NCBI GenBank assembly: GCA_001890945.1 | Contig: MLAX01000002.1 | Location: 620,001 to 684,000, forward strand | Direction: 5' to 3' | Source of the DNA: Alphaproteobacteria bacterium AO1-B | GTDB lineage: Bacteria; Pseudomonadota; Alphaproteobacteria; Rhizobiales; Stappiaceae | DNA: 64,000 bases | Part shown: piece after piece, positions 43,568 through 52,022 of the stretch | Numbering within the stretch: the first letter of the stretch is position 1 | Layout of the letters: every line of letters begins with the position of its first letter | Translations under genes and position numbers: made by a program | Notes under the pieces: generated by a model | What the model saw: only the letters and a program-made list of their open reading frames with translations | The model's database searches: none | Told to the model about the DNA's origin: nothing

Positions 43568-44782
43568 TTATCCTATCCAGCCAAACAGAAGTTCCTGCAC
43601 GCTGTCCAGCGCCTTGCCGACAAGTCCGCCTTCCGGAACGGATGCGCCGGTAACGAGTGGTGCCCTGTGAACCACGCCGTCCTGGCCGATTACCTGAAGT
43701 TCTCCGGCAGGGGCGCCAGCTGCAACCGGCGCAACAAGTGGCCCTTGATACACAACGCGCAGCCGATATTTCAAGGTTCCACCGCGCGGCAGAAATACAT
43801 CAATATCTGCTTCAGAAATTAGCGGGACAGTGCGGTCGACACCGCCAAAGACACGCCCCTCAGCCACCATTTCTCCTGCTGGAAAGACGGTTTTAACGGC
43901 ATAAAATTCCCAGGTTCCCTCGAAGATTTCTTTCAAGGCGGCCAGGCGGTGATTGTCTGATTTGAGGCCGGCAACTGCGGCTATGATCCGGCGGCCATTG
44001 CGGTCAATGGATCCAAGGCCGGAATATCCGTCTTCCGAATGTGCGCCGCCGCCAAGTCCATCAAGGTTGCGGATTTCCCCAAGGAGCGGGTTCTTGTTGC
44101 GCTGGAAGATGTTGTTCCAGGTGAATTCGGGGATTGCGAACATCGCATACCGCTCGGGATGCTCTTCCACGATGTATTCACCGAGGCGGACCTGATCGCG
44201 CACCGTGGTTGTGCTGACGGCCTCTTCGTAGCCTGTTGGGTTGGCAAAGCTGCTGTTCGCCATACCGATTTCGGCAGCGAGCGTGTTCATGCGGTCCGCA
44301 AAGGCGGCCTCGGAGCCGTCCAGACACTCAGCCAGAATGATCGCAGAGTCGTTTCCGTTATGAACCAAAAGGCCCTTCAGCAAGTCCTCGACGGAAATCT
44401 CTGACTTGATTGCGGCGAACATGGTAGCCCCCCGGCCAGACGGGGCACCGCCTTTCCGCCATGCGTGTTCGCTGACAGTGCACAGTTGATCTGGCGTCAG
44501 TTCACCATCCGACAACGCCTGAAAGACCGTCGCCGCGGTCATGACCTTAACCAGAGCCCCCGGCGCGAAGGGAACGTCCGCATCCTTGGCGAACAAAACT
44601 GTGCCGGATGCCGGCTCATAAAGGAGCGCTTTCGGCGCCTTCGTGGTGAGCTGCTCTGCCTGAACGCTTAAATTAGCAAACAAAGACACCAAAACCGCAG
44701 CAGAGCACCTTGTAAGGGCGGACAAGCAGTTTGGTATCAGGTTTGGGATATGCGGCATGCGGCTGAAGATACGTCGCATCAT
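43568..44782 (-). CDS. peptidase S11 (DD-carboxypeptidase) homologue lacking catalytic residues
   Basis: 404 aa with an N-terminal signal/anchor, an S11 catalytic-like domain and a C-terminal PBP5-type beta domain. The overall alignment with DacA/DacF is clear (WRKGGAPSG, MFAAIKSEISVEDLLKGLLV, NPTGYEE, EFTWNN, NPLLGE). All three active-site motifs are altered: SxxK reads A76-LV-K79, SxN reads N142-G-N144, and KTG reads GGG (244-246, in LDGLGGGAHSEDGYSG). The nucleophilic serine, the second serine and the lysine are therefore missing. It cannot be an ordinary DD-carboxypeptidase and may instead bind peptidoglycan or regulate the adjacent RlpA. The frame is intact, so it is not a decayed pseudogene. 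Confidence 0.85.
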   Translation of the reverse strand: MMRRIFSRMPHIPNLIPNCLSALTRCSAAVLVSLFANLSVQAEQLTTKAPKALLYEPASGTVLFAKDADVPFAPGALVKVMTAATVFQALSDGELTPDQLCTVSEHAWRKGGAPSGRGATMFAAIKSEISVEDLLKGLLVHNGNDSAIILAECLDGSEAAFADRMNTLAAEIGMANSSFANPTGYEEAVSTTTVRDQVRLGEYIVEEHPERYAMFAIPEFTWNNIFQRNKNPLLGEIRNLDGLGGGAHSEDGYSGLGSIDRNGRRIIAAVAGLKSDNHRLAALKEIFEGTWEFYAVKTVFPAGEMVAEGRVFGGVDRTVPLISEADIDVFLPRGGTLKYRLRVVYQGPLVAPVAAGAPAGELQVIGQDGVVHRAPLVTGASVPEGGLVGKALDSVQELLFGWIG

Positions 44783-44795
44783 CAGCCCCGATCAA

Positions 44796-45800
44796 TCAGT
44801 CCAGAGCGGCCTGGCGGGCAAGCAACTTCAAGGACAAACCGGATCCGGACGCAAAGGAGAGCATCTCATGAGCATCCGACACGCGCCGGTTCGCCATGTA
44901 GGAAGAGATTGCACTTCCTGGGGTCAGAGCCTGCTCAGCCGGTACGGTCAACGTGCCAAGGACGCCGCTTTCCGGTGCAAAAGCTGCCGGTTGCGGTTCA
45001 AATCGATTGTTGGCTGCCACCTGAACATTGCTGGAGCCCGCCTCGAAGGCGATTGCCGGATCAAACGCGGCTGCAATCGTTGTTCCATGTGTTGCCGCGG
45101 ACGCAAGTGTTGCAGACGGCCTGTATGGCCGCGGTGGCGGGGCTTGTGTTGGCCCAACAACAAGGCGCGGAACATTTTGGGCAATCAAAGTGCCCGGGCG
45201 GCTGGTGCCGGGCTGAACAGCGCCTGGACCGTTATACGATGCCATCAGGTAGGTTTCATCCTGACCATGAAGCGGCGCGCGGCCAACATACTCGACCTTG
45301 ACCTTGGCAACACCGGCACTTTTGGTGTCCAGCATGTTGGCGACGCGCTCAGACAGATCAATGATGCGGTTGCCGTGGAATGGCCCCCGGTCGTTGACCC
45401 GCACGATCATGGACCGGCCGTTGTTCATGTTGGTGACACGGGCGTAGGACGGCAGCGGCATGGTGGTGTGCGCAGCTGTCAGTGCGTTGCGGTCAAAGAC
45501 CTCACCGTTCGCGGTTTTGCGGCCATGGAACGTCGGCCCGTACCAGGATGCCAGCCCAACATTTTTATAGTTCGGCTCGTGTTTCGGGTAATACCACTTG
45601 CCGGCAATCTTGTATTTCTTGCCAACGACGTAGCGACCGCCGCCTTTGGGAACAGGCTTTCCGGCGGCAACCACTTTCGGGCTGCCTTTAACGCCATACT
45701 TTTTCGGGCTGAATTTCGCTTTTTCTTGTGGCACGGATCCGCAGGCGGCGACAAATCCGGCGGCGGCTGCAACCATCAAAATGGTGCGCACTTGCCGCAT
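44796..45800 (-). CDS. rlpA: septal ring lytic transglycosylase RlpA-like lipoprotein
   Basis: Lipoprotein of 334 aa from ATG 45800, selected because it places a lipobox (AAGFVAAC) after MRQVRTILMVAA. The double-psi beta-barrel domain of RlpA is visible: GLASWYGPTFHGRKTANGE, the acid/base-containing MPLPSYARVTNMNNGRS and VRVNDRGPFHGNRIIDLS. The C-terminal SPOR domain of E. coli RlpA is not recognisable; instead there is a proline/alanine-rich segment. It is 13 bp upstream of the degenerate DD-carboxypeptidase gene in the same operon. Confidence 0.9.
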   Translation of the reverse strand: MRQVRTILMVAAAAGFVAACGSVPQEKAKFSPKKYGVKGSPKVVAAGKPVPKGGGRYVVGKKYKIAGKWYYPKHEPNYKNVGLASWYGPTFHGRKTANGEVFDRNALTAAHTTMPLPSYARVTNMNNGRSMIVRVNDRGPFHGNRIIDLSERVANMLDTKSAGVAKVKVEYVGRAPLHGQDETYLMASYNGPGAVQPGTSRPGTLIAQNVPRLVVGPTQAPPPRPYRPSATLASAATHGTTIAAAFDPAIAFEAGSSNVQVAANNRFEPQPAAFAPESGVLGTLTVPAEQALTPGSAISSYMANRRVSDAHEMLSFASGSGLSLKLLARQAALD

Positions 45801-46680
45801 CACAGAACCCGTTCGGTCATTTCGTGAAGAAACAATGCCAGTGTCTTCGATAGACTTGTCATCCGAGCGCCAAGTCTGCCCGCCGATCCCATGCATCCCG
45901 CCATCCTACTCACAACGCGCTGGCAGCCCCTGAGCTCACGCGACTATTGATCCGGTCGTCCGGCAACCGGTTTCAAAGGTGTGCCCGGCAACTTGCCGGA
46001 ATTTTAGACGCACTGCCCCCGCGATGCATCCCTAACCACACGCCATGTAACGGCAAACGTCTTACCTCAAAGTAAACCGCCCGTCGACCCTGCAATAACG
46101 CTGAACGCATGCCGGAGGAACCTTTCCACCGGTTCGTTTGACGGAAAAGCAAAGCCGCGAACCCTAAGTGCCTGCAAAGGCGACATGAATTATATGGATC
46201 TTCAAGCGGTATAGGTTGTTGCTCAAAGGTCACGGGCTCAGACTTATCGCCAAATGGACAGGATGTGACACACATCACAACGTGCATTCGGGCTGCCTCG
46301 TAAGGTGTGTTCATTGCTGGTGACCGCCCTGTCACAAGCAATGCTGGACCCACCTCCAGCTTAAGGCCGCCGGTTCGACCCCTGCCCACGACACTGGACC
46401 GGCGGCCCCTTCGACCCTCCCGGGTGTTGGTCTTTAGATGGTTGCCTCACAGCCCCCCATACAGGCCGCCATTTCAATCAACGCCCGGGACGGTCCAAAC
46501 TGTCTTAGTTTTGCTTTACGAACGCGTGTTTCGGCCCGGCACAAAGTGCGCGGACAATGGCAGTCGATGGACAGTCTTGTGGGCAATCACCCCGAATTCT
46601 GATTTCCCTGCTTGACTTTGAAGGCAAGACCAGAGAAACGGGTGCTCTCGCATGAGCCTTTCAGGCTTTTGCTCTGCGCC
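45801..46680. other. long intergenic region (880 bp) with a CRP/FNR-type dyad, a 10-bp inverted repeat and a terminator-like hairpin
   Basis: No convincing protein gene is found here. Present are TGTGA-N6-TCACA at 46264-46279, the perfect inverted repeat GGCCGCCGGT/ACCGGCGGCC at 46365-46374 and 46398-46407, and a short hairpin AGCCT-TTC-AGGCT followed by TTT at 46655-46670 just before the tRNA gene. Together they could mark a non-coding RNA on the plus strand, but no known RNA family is recognised. Confidence 0.45.
46264..46279. promoter_or_regulatory. CRP/FNR-type palindrome
   Basis: TGTGACACACATCACA is a perfect TGTGA-N6-TCACA dyad, the consensus for CRP-family regulators. The adjacent genes are rlpA (465 bp leftwards) and tRNA-Ser (400 bp rightwards), so its target is unclear. 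Confidence 0.45.
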
Positions 46681-46770
46681 GGAGGGGTGGCAGAGTGGTC
46701 GATTGCAACGGTCTTGAAAACCGTCGAGCGTGCAAGCGTTCCGTGGGTTCGAATCCCACCCCCTCCGCCA
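46681..46770 (+). tRNA. tRNA-Ser (anticodon UGA)
   Basis: A 90-nt class II tRNA with acceptor stem GGAGGGG/CCCCTCC, discriminator G and encoded CCA. The anticodon loop reads CTTGAAA with anticodon TGA, a long variable arm (CGAGCGTGCAAGCGTT) follows the anticodon stem, and GGTTCGAATCC is the T-arm. It decodes UCA and related serine codons. The gene is convergent with fumC; a 6-bp hairpin GTCGGC/GCCGAC lies between them at 46797-46815. Confidence 0.96.
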
Positions 46771-46796
46771 CTCTCTTTAATTATGATTGCGACTAG

Positions 46797-46815
46797 GTCG
46801 GCCGAGGCAGCCGAC
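46797..46815. terminator. hairpin between tRNA-Ser and fumC
   Basis: GTCGGC and GCCGAC form a perfect 6-bp stem around a 7-nt loop in the short gap between convergent tRNA-Ser and fumC. A T-run is lacking, so its role as terminator is weakly supported. Confidence 0.3.
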
Positions 46816-46820
46816 ATCTG

Positions 46821-48224
46821 TCAAACGCTCGAGCCGATCATCTTTTCAGGGCGCACAAGTGCGTCAAATTCTGTTTCCGTTACATAGCCAAGATTGAGCG
46901 CTTCTTCGCGCAAGGATGTGCCGTTCTTGTGAGCTGTCTTGGCGATTTCCGTGGCCTTGTCATAGCCAATCGCGGGAGCGAGCGCGGTTACCAGCATCAA
47001 GGACCGTTCCATAAGGCGGGTGATATTATCCTCATTTGCCTTAATTCCGGACACGCATCGGTCTGCGAAGCTGATAGAGGCATCGGCCAGCAACTTGACC
47101 GACTGCAACATCGCATTAGCCATCACGGGCTTGTAGACGTTCAGCTCAAAGTGCCCCTGGCTTCCGGCGAACGAAATCGTTGACTGGTTACCGTGAACCT
47201 GTGCGCACACCATGGTCACGGCCTCGCACTGGGTCGGATTGACTTTGCCCGGCATGATGGAGGAGCCGGGTTCATTTTCCGGTAACGCCAGCTCGCCAAG
47301 CCCTGACCGCGGTCCAGACCCCAAAAACCGGATGTCATTGGCGATCTTAAACAGGGATACCGCGACCGTATTGAGCGCACCATGTGCGTAGACATAGGCA
47401 TCATGCGCTGCAAGCGCCTCGAACTTGTTGGATGCGGTTCGAAACGGAAGACCGGTAATCGCGGCCACTTCGGCGGCGAATGCAGTGTCGAAGCCTTTTT
47501 TCGTGTTAAGGCCTGTCCCGACGGCCGTTCCTCCTTGCGCCAGCGCATATAACCCGTTGAGCCCTTCGGTGATACGCTCCATTCCAAGGGCAAGTTGAGC
47601 GGCGTACCCGCCGAACTCCTGGCCAAGGGTTAAGGGCGTTGCATCCTGGGTGTGGGTTCGGCCGATTTTGACGATATGCGCCCATTCTTCCGTTTTTTTC
47701 TCCAGAGCGGACTTCAAATGTGCCAGTGCGGGCAGCAGCTTTTCTTTGATTTCCGTAGCTGCGGAAATATGCATGGCAGTTGGAAAGGTGTCGTTTGAAG
47801 ACTGGCTCATGTTGCAGTGATCATTCGGATGCACTGGTGTTTTGGAGCCGACAACACCGCCAAGCAGCTCAATTGCGCGGTTTGCGATCACCTCATTTGC
47901 ATTCATGTTGGTCTGAGTGCCCGAACCGGTCTGCCAGACGACAAGTGGGAAATGATCGTCCAGCTTTCCGGCGGCGACTTCCGACGCCGCCCGTTCAATC
48001 GCTTCCGCCAGTTTGGGGTCAAGCTTTCCTTGAGCCGCATTCACACGGGCGGCTGCCTGCTTGATGATACCCAGCGCATGGATGAGAGGACGTGGCATCT
48101 TCTCCCCGCCGATCGGAAAATTGATCAAGGAGCGGGCTGTTTGCGCGCCGTAGTACTTGTCTGCGGGTATCTCCAGTGCCCCAAAAGAGTCTGTTTCGGT
48201 CCGGACATTGTGAGACATGTTCAC
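46821..48224 (-). CDS. fumC: fumarate hydratase, class II
   Basis: Oxygen-stable fumarase of 467 aa, converting fumarate and malate in the TCA cycle. The signature [34 protein letters not shown] and [21 protein letters not shown] (catalytic His region) are all intact. Length is normal. ATG 48224 follows AGGTGAAC. It stands alone, with a 273-bp gap to the divergent TrxR-like gene. Confidence 0.96.
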   Translation of the reverse strand: MNMSHNVRTETDSFGALEIPADKYYGAQTARSLINFPIGGEKMPRPLIHALGIIKQAAARVNAAQGKLDPKLAEAIERAASEVAAGKLDDHFPLVVWQTGSGTQTNMNANEVIANRAIELLGGVVGSKTPVHPNDHCNMSQSSNDTFPTAMHISAATEIKEKLLPALAHLKSALEKKTEEWAHIVKIGRTHTQDATPLTLGQEFGGYAAQLALGMERITEGLNGLYALAQGGTAVGTGLNTKKGFDTAFAAEVAAITGLPFRTASNKFEALAAHDAYVYAHGALNTVAVSLFKIANDIRFLGSGPRSGLGELALPENEPGSSIMPGKVNPTQCEAVTMVCAQVHGNQSTISFAGSQGHFELNVYKPVMANAMLQSVKLLADASISFADRCVSGIKANEDNITRLMERSLMLVTALAPAIGYDKATEIAKTAHKNGTSLREEALNLGYVTETEFDALVRPEKMIGSSV

Positions 48225-48497
48225 CTCGTAAATCGCAACTGCCTGTTGGGCTTAGTTGGTCTCGCTGGTAAACAGTTTCCAGAGACTGCGCAAAATATGG
48301 TTTTGGGGTGTGTGTCGGACAACGTTCGACTCAGATCCAGTTTATGGCGGCAACCAGTGGCTCACACGCATAGAAGACTTCAGGTACCAGAAATCCAATG
48401 ACAACCACTGATAGCCGTTCTGCATATTGAAAGGTTGCTCTTCGAGGGGTAGTGCTGAAGGCACGGCACTCCCGAGCTTCAATCGAAGGACCTGAAT

Positions 48498-50111
48498 ATG
48501 GAAAGCTTTGCTGGTGACTTGAGGGAAATGGCTCGAACGCCTCTTCACCAAAGCCATGTCCAGGCGATCCGGGATCTGGGAACGGAAGTCCGCTTTGATG
48601 CGGGCACAATGATCGCAGAAGTTGGCGACCCAATGGACCGGTTCCTCTATATCCTGGAAGGGCGCGTCGAGATAATCGACACCTACACGCGGGAGGCTTA
48701 CCTGCCGTCATCGCTTGGACCAGATCAATTCATTGGAGAAATTACGTTTTTGAATGGCGGGGCTTATACGCTGCCGTTGCGCGCTAAGGAAGATACCGTA
48801 TTAATTTCAGTCTCCCGGAAAGACATGCTTGCGGCCATGTCACGAATACCCGAGATGTCGGACATCATCATTTCGGTTTTTGCCGCGCGCCGGCGCCGCC
48901 AGGTTGAAGAGCACGACACGTCACTGAAGCTTGTTGGTGCGGATGTTGACCGCGATGTCAGGCGGATCGCGGAATTTGCGGCGCGGAACAAGATAGCGTT
49001 TCAGATGATTGATCTCGGGTCTGAAGACGCGGATGAAATCGCGCAGAGCTGCAAGCTCAGCGGCCGGCAGCCGGCCGTTGTCTTCGGCAAAAACCGGGTT
49101 GTCGACCAACCCACACCTGCCAAGGTGGCAAAACTCTTGGGACTGGCGCAACACTTTGAATGCCATGAAACCGTGGATGTTCTGATCGTTGGTGGCGGAC
49201 CGGCAGGCGTTGCTGCCGCCGTATATGCAGGAGCGGAAGGACTTTCTGCGGTGCTTGTCGAGGATCTGGCCATTGGGGGGCAGGCCGGGACGTCCAGCCG
49301 GATCGAGAATTACATGGGCTTTCCGACCGGAATCTCCGGGTCAGATCTCGTTTGGCGGGGCGAAGTGCAAGCGCTCAAGTTTGGCACACGATTTTTGCGG
49401 CCCCGGCGGGCGGAGAAACTGGAACGGCGAGCCGATGGGACATTCTGTGTCACGTTGGACAATGGCAAGGAAATTTGTGCCAAGGCCGTTGTCGTTGCAT
49501 CCGGTGTCCAGTATCGCCGTTTGCCGCTCAACCGGTTGGAAGAATTCGAGGGCACCGGTATCTATTATGCTGCAACGGATATGGAGGCCCGCTATTGCCG
49601 CGGCGCTGATGTCGTCGTGGTGGGAGGCGGCAACTCCGCCGGGCAAGCCGCGATGTATCTGTCCAGAGCAGCGTGCCATGTCCACATGTTGATCAGGGGC
49701 GACAGTCTGGCTGAATCCATGTCGGACTATCTTCTTTCAAGGCTCGAAGCTGACCCGTCTGTAACAATCCATTACAAGTCCCAGATCAAGGCGCTGGAAG
49801 GAGACGCCGCGCTGGAAAAAGTCGTGATCGACCGGAATGGAGAGGACTGGAACCTGGATTGTCCCGCTGCATTCATCATGGTGGGTGCGGCCCCCAACAC
49901 AGACTGGCTGTCGGAAACCTGCGATCTGGATGAACGCGGCTTCGTGCTTACAGGCGATAAAGTTGGCGAACAATCGCAATATGCAACATCGTGTCCTGGT
50001 TTGTTTGCCGTTGGTGATGTTCGAGCCGGCTCGGTAAAACGTGTTGCTTCGGCCGTTGGTGAAGGATCTGTTGTGATTTCCCACGTATGGCAACATGTGC
50101 AAGGTAATTGA
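48498..50111 (+). CDS. cyclic-nucleotide-binding domain / thioredoxin reductase-like FAD protein lacking the redox CxxC
   Basis: 537-aa fusion. Residues about 15-130 form a cNMP-binding-like beta-barrel (LYILEGRVEIID, SLGPDQFIGEITFLNGGAY). Residues about 145-215 resemble a degenerate thioredoxin-like domain. The C-terminal part is a pyridine nucleotide-disulfide oxidoreductase with GGGPAG (232-237), GGGNSAGQAA (376-385) and FAVGDVR. At the usual CxxC position (about 357-366) the sequence reads YYAATDMEARYC, so the active-site disulfide is absent. It may be an NADPH-dependent flavoprotein acting otherwise than on thioredoxin, possibly sensing a cyclic nucleotide. The following kinase gene is only 30 bp away. 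Confidence 0.85.
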   Translation: MESFAGDLREMARTPLHQSHVQAIRDLGTEVRFDAGTMIAEVGDPMDRFLYILEGRVEIIDTYTREAYLPSSLGPDQFIGEITFLNGGAYTLPLRAKEDTVLISVSRKDMLAAMSRIPEMSDIIISVFAARRRRQVEEHDTSLKLVGADVDRDVRRIAEFAARNKIAFQMIDLGSEDADEIAQSCKLSGRQPAVVFGKNRVVDQPTPAKVAKLLGLAQHFECHETVDVLIVGGGPAGVAAAVYAGAEGLSAVLVEDLAIGGQAGTSSRIENYMGFPTGISGSDLVWRGEVQALKFGTRFLRPRRAEKLERRADGTFCVTLDNGKEICAKAVVVASGVQYRRLPLNRLEEFEGTGIYYAATDMEARYCRGADVVVVGGGNSAGQAAMYLSRAACHVHMLIRGDSLAESMSDYLLSRLEADPSVTIHYKSQIKALEGDAALEKVVIDRNGEDWNLDCPAAFIMVGAAPNTDWLSETCDLDERGFVLTGDKVGEQSQYATSCPGLFAVGDVRAGSVKRVASAVGEGSVVISHVWQHVQGN

Positions 50112-50141
50112 AGCGTAGGCCTTTTTTGGAAAGTTCTTGGA

Positions 50142-52022
50142 ATGCCAAGACGACAGTCGAAACTGTTCAAGATAACATCCGGCCGTGTTCTCGCCGGGTT
50201 CGTGCTGCTGTCCGCGATCGTTGCCGTGTTGTCGGAACCCGTCATTGAGACGTATTTTCAAAAACAGGCTGGCCTGCGGGGACAAGCAACCCTGAAACTG
50301 ACTGTCGAAGGGTTGAAAGGCGCGTTGCAGCGCTATGAACCCCTGCCCTCGCTGATTGCCGAGCGCCCGAGCTTGGTTGCACTCCTGAAGTCTCCCACAG
50401 ACCCTGAACTTTTAAAGCGGGTCAACGAAGACCTTCGTCTGTCCGCGTACCGGCTGAAAGCTTCAGATGTCTATGTGATGGATGTGTCCGGCATGACGCT
50501 CGCTGCCAGCAGCTATCAAAAGGAACTGTCGTTTGTAGGGCGGAGCTTTGCTTACCGGCCCTACTTTACGCAGGCACTTGAAGGCGGAACCGGCCGCTTT
50601 TTCGCGCTTGGTACAACATCCGGGGAACGTGGGTATTTCTTCGCGGCTCCAATTGAAGACAATGAGCGTGTCATAGGCGTGGTCGCCGTCAAGTTTACAG
50701 TTGATGGGTTTGAACAAGCCTGGCGCAACGCAGATCATCAGATCATCGTGTCTGACCTGCGCGGTGTCGTCTTCATGGCGAGCCGGCCGGATTGGCATTT
50801 CCGCACCCTACGTCCGCTGACAAGAACCGAAATCGCTGAAATTCAGGCGAACCGGCAATACCCGGCGGATGGGCTTCTTCCCCTTGTCAACACGGTAAAG
50901 CCACTCACGGAGGATCTCAATCTCATCAAGATTGAGGATGAACCAAGTGGCTACCGCTATATCAGCAGCTCGGAATACATCTCTGACGCCGGGTGGAATG
51001 TACGGATCCTGGTTTCCGCCACCAGAGCAAGAACACAGGCCTTTGCGGCGGTTTTGATCCTTGTCCTCGGGATCATGCTGATTGGATTGGCCGTCGCCTT
51101 TTATATCCAGCGGCGCGCGCAACTTCTTGAACGGCTGCTGACCCAGCAGGCAGCACAGGAACAGCTCGAAGTCCGGGTGGAAGAACGGACCGCTGATCTC
51201 AACCGGACGAATGCACAGCTTTTGGAAGAAGTTGCCGAACGAAAGGCAGCTGAAACCAGGCTGCGGAAAACCCAGACAGAATTGGTGCAAGCGGGTAAGC
51301 TGGCAGCGCTTGGTCAGATGTCCGCAGCGCTCAGCCATGAGTTCAACCAACCGCTTGCCGCGGTAAAGTCTTACGCGGAAAACGCTTTGAAGCTTCTTGA
51401 AAGGAACAGGACACCTGAAACCCGGGAAAACATCAGCCGTATCTCTGAAATGACAGATCGGATGGCGTCAATCTCGAAGCATTTGCGCAACTTTGCACGC
51501 CGTCCGATGGAAAAGGTCCGTCCTGTTCCTCTGGTTCAGATCGTCAACGATGCAATTGGCCTCCTGCAACCAAGGCTCCGAGGGAGTGGCGCCAAGCTCA
51601 ATTTCGCTCAGCCGGATGAAGAGGTCTGGGTCATGGGCGGACATATCCGCCTGCAACAGGTTGTGGTCAATCTCCTGACGAATGCACTTGATGCCATGAA
51701 GGATCGGCAAACCGTCCAAATCGATATTGGCCTTCGAACAGATGCCGACACTTGTGTACTGTCGGTCCGGGATTACGGCGCCGGGGTTTCGGAAGAGGAA
51801 ATGGGCCAGGTTTTTGATCCCTTTTTTACAACCAAGCAGCCGGGCGAAGGCATGGGGTTGGGCCTTTCAATCTCCTACAACATCGTCAAGGACTTCGGGG
51901 GCACGCTCCGGGTTTCCAATCATGATGAAGGCGGTGCCGTCTTTTCGATTGATCTTGTTCCAGCGGGAGAGACAGCCAATGAGAACCTGGAAACCCGTGC
52001 GCAGGAAACAGCCGCCGAATGA
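50142..52022 (+). CDS. dctB: C4-dicarboxylate-type sensor histidine kinase (DctB-like)
   Basis: Membrane kinase of 626 aa. Helix 1 is at about 15-32; a periplasmic dCACHE-like region spans about 45-298 (RSFAYRPYFTQAL, GTTSGERGYFFAAPI, SSSEYISDAGWNVRIL); helix 2 is at about 301-322. A coiled segment leads to H-box ALSHEFNQPLAAVKSYAE with H399, then NLLTNALDAM and GMGLGLSISYNI. This architecture is that of DctB-type sensors of extracellular organic acids. It overlaps dctD by ATGA. The linked TAXI-TRAP transporter suggests it senses that substrate. Confidence 0.9.
   Translation: MPRRQSKLFKITSGRVLAGFVLLSAIVAVLSEPVIETYFQKQAGLRGQATLKLTVEGLKGALQRYEPLPSLIAERPSLVALLKSPTDPELLKRVNEDLRLSAYRLKASDVYVMDVSGMTLAASSYQKELSFVGRSFAYRPYFTQALEGGTGRFFALGTTSGERGYFFAAPIEDNERVIGVVAVKFTVDGFEQAWRNADHQIIVSDLRGVVFMASRPDWHFRTLRPLTRTEIAEIQANRQYPADGLLPLVNTVKPLTEDLNLIKIEDEPSGYRYISSSEYISDAGWNVRILVSATRARTQAFAAVLILVLGIMLIGLAVAFYIQRRAQLLERLLTQQAAQEQLEVRVEERTADLNRTNAQLLEEVAERKAAETRLRKTQTELVQAGKLAALGQMSAALSHEFNQPLAAVKSYAENALKLLERNRTPETRENISRISEMTDRMASISKHLRNFARRPMEKVRPVPLVQIVNDAIGLLQPRLRGSGAKLNFAQPDEEVWVMGGHIRLQQVVVNLLTNALDAMKDRQTVQIDIGLRTDADTCVLSVRDYGAGVSEEEMGQVFDPFFTTKQPGEGMGLGLSISYNIVKDFGGTLRVSNHDEGGAVFSIDLVPAGETANENLETRAQETAAE

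Noticed and set aside
45973..46389. 138-codon open frame on the minus strand in the long gap after rlpA
   Set aside because: Composition is rich in Arg and lacks any domain-like pattern, there is no ribosome site, and it crosses the CRP-type dyad and one arm of the inverted repeat.
46365..46407. GGTTCGACCCC resembles a T-loop, raising the idea of a tmRNA or tRNA-like gene
   Set aside because: No acceptor stem, anticodon arm or tag-reading frame can be fitted around it; the 10-bp inverted repeat explains the local symmetry.
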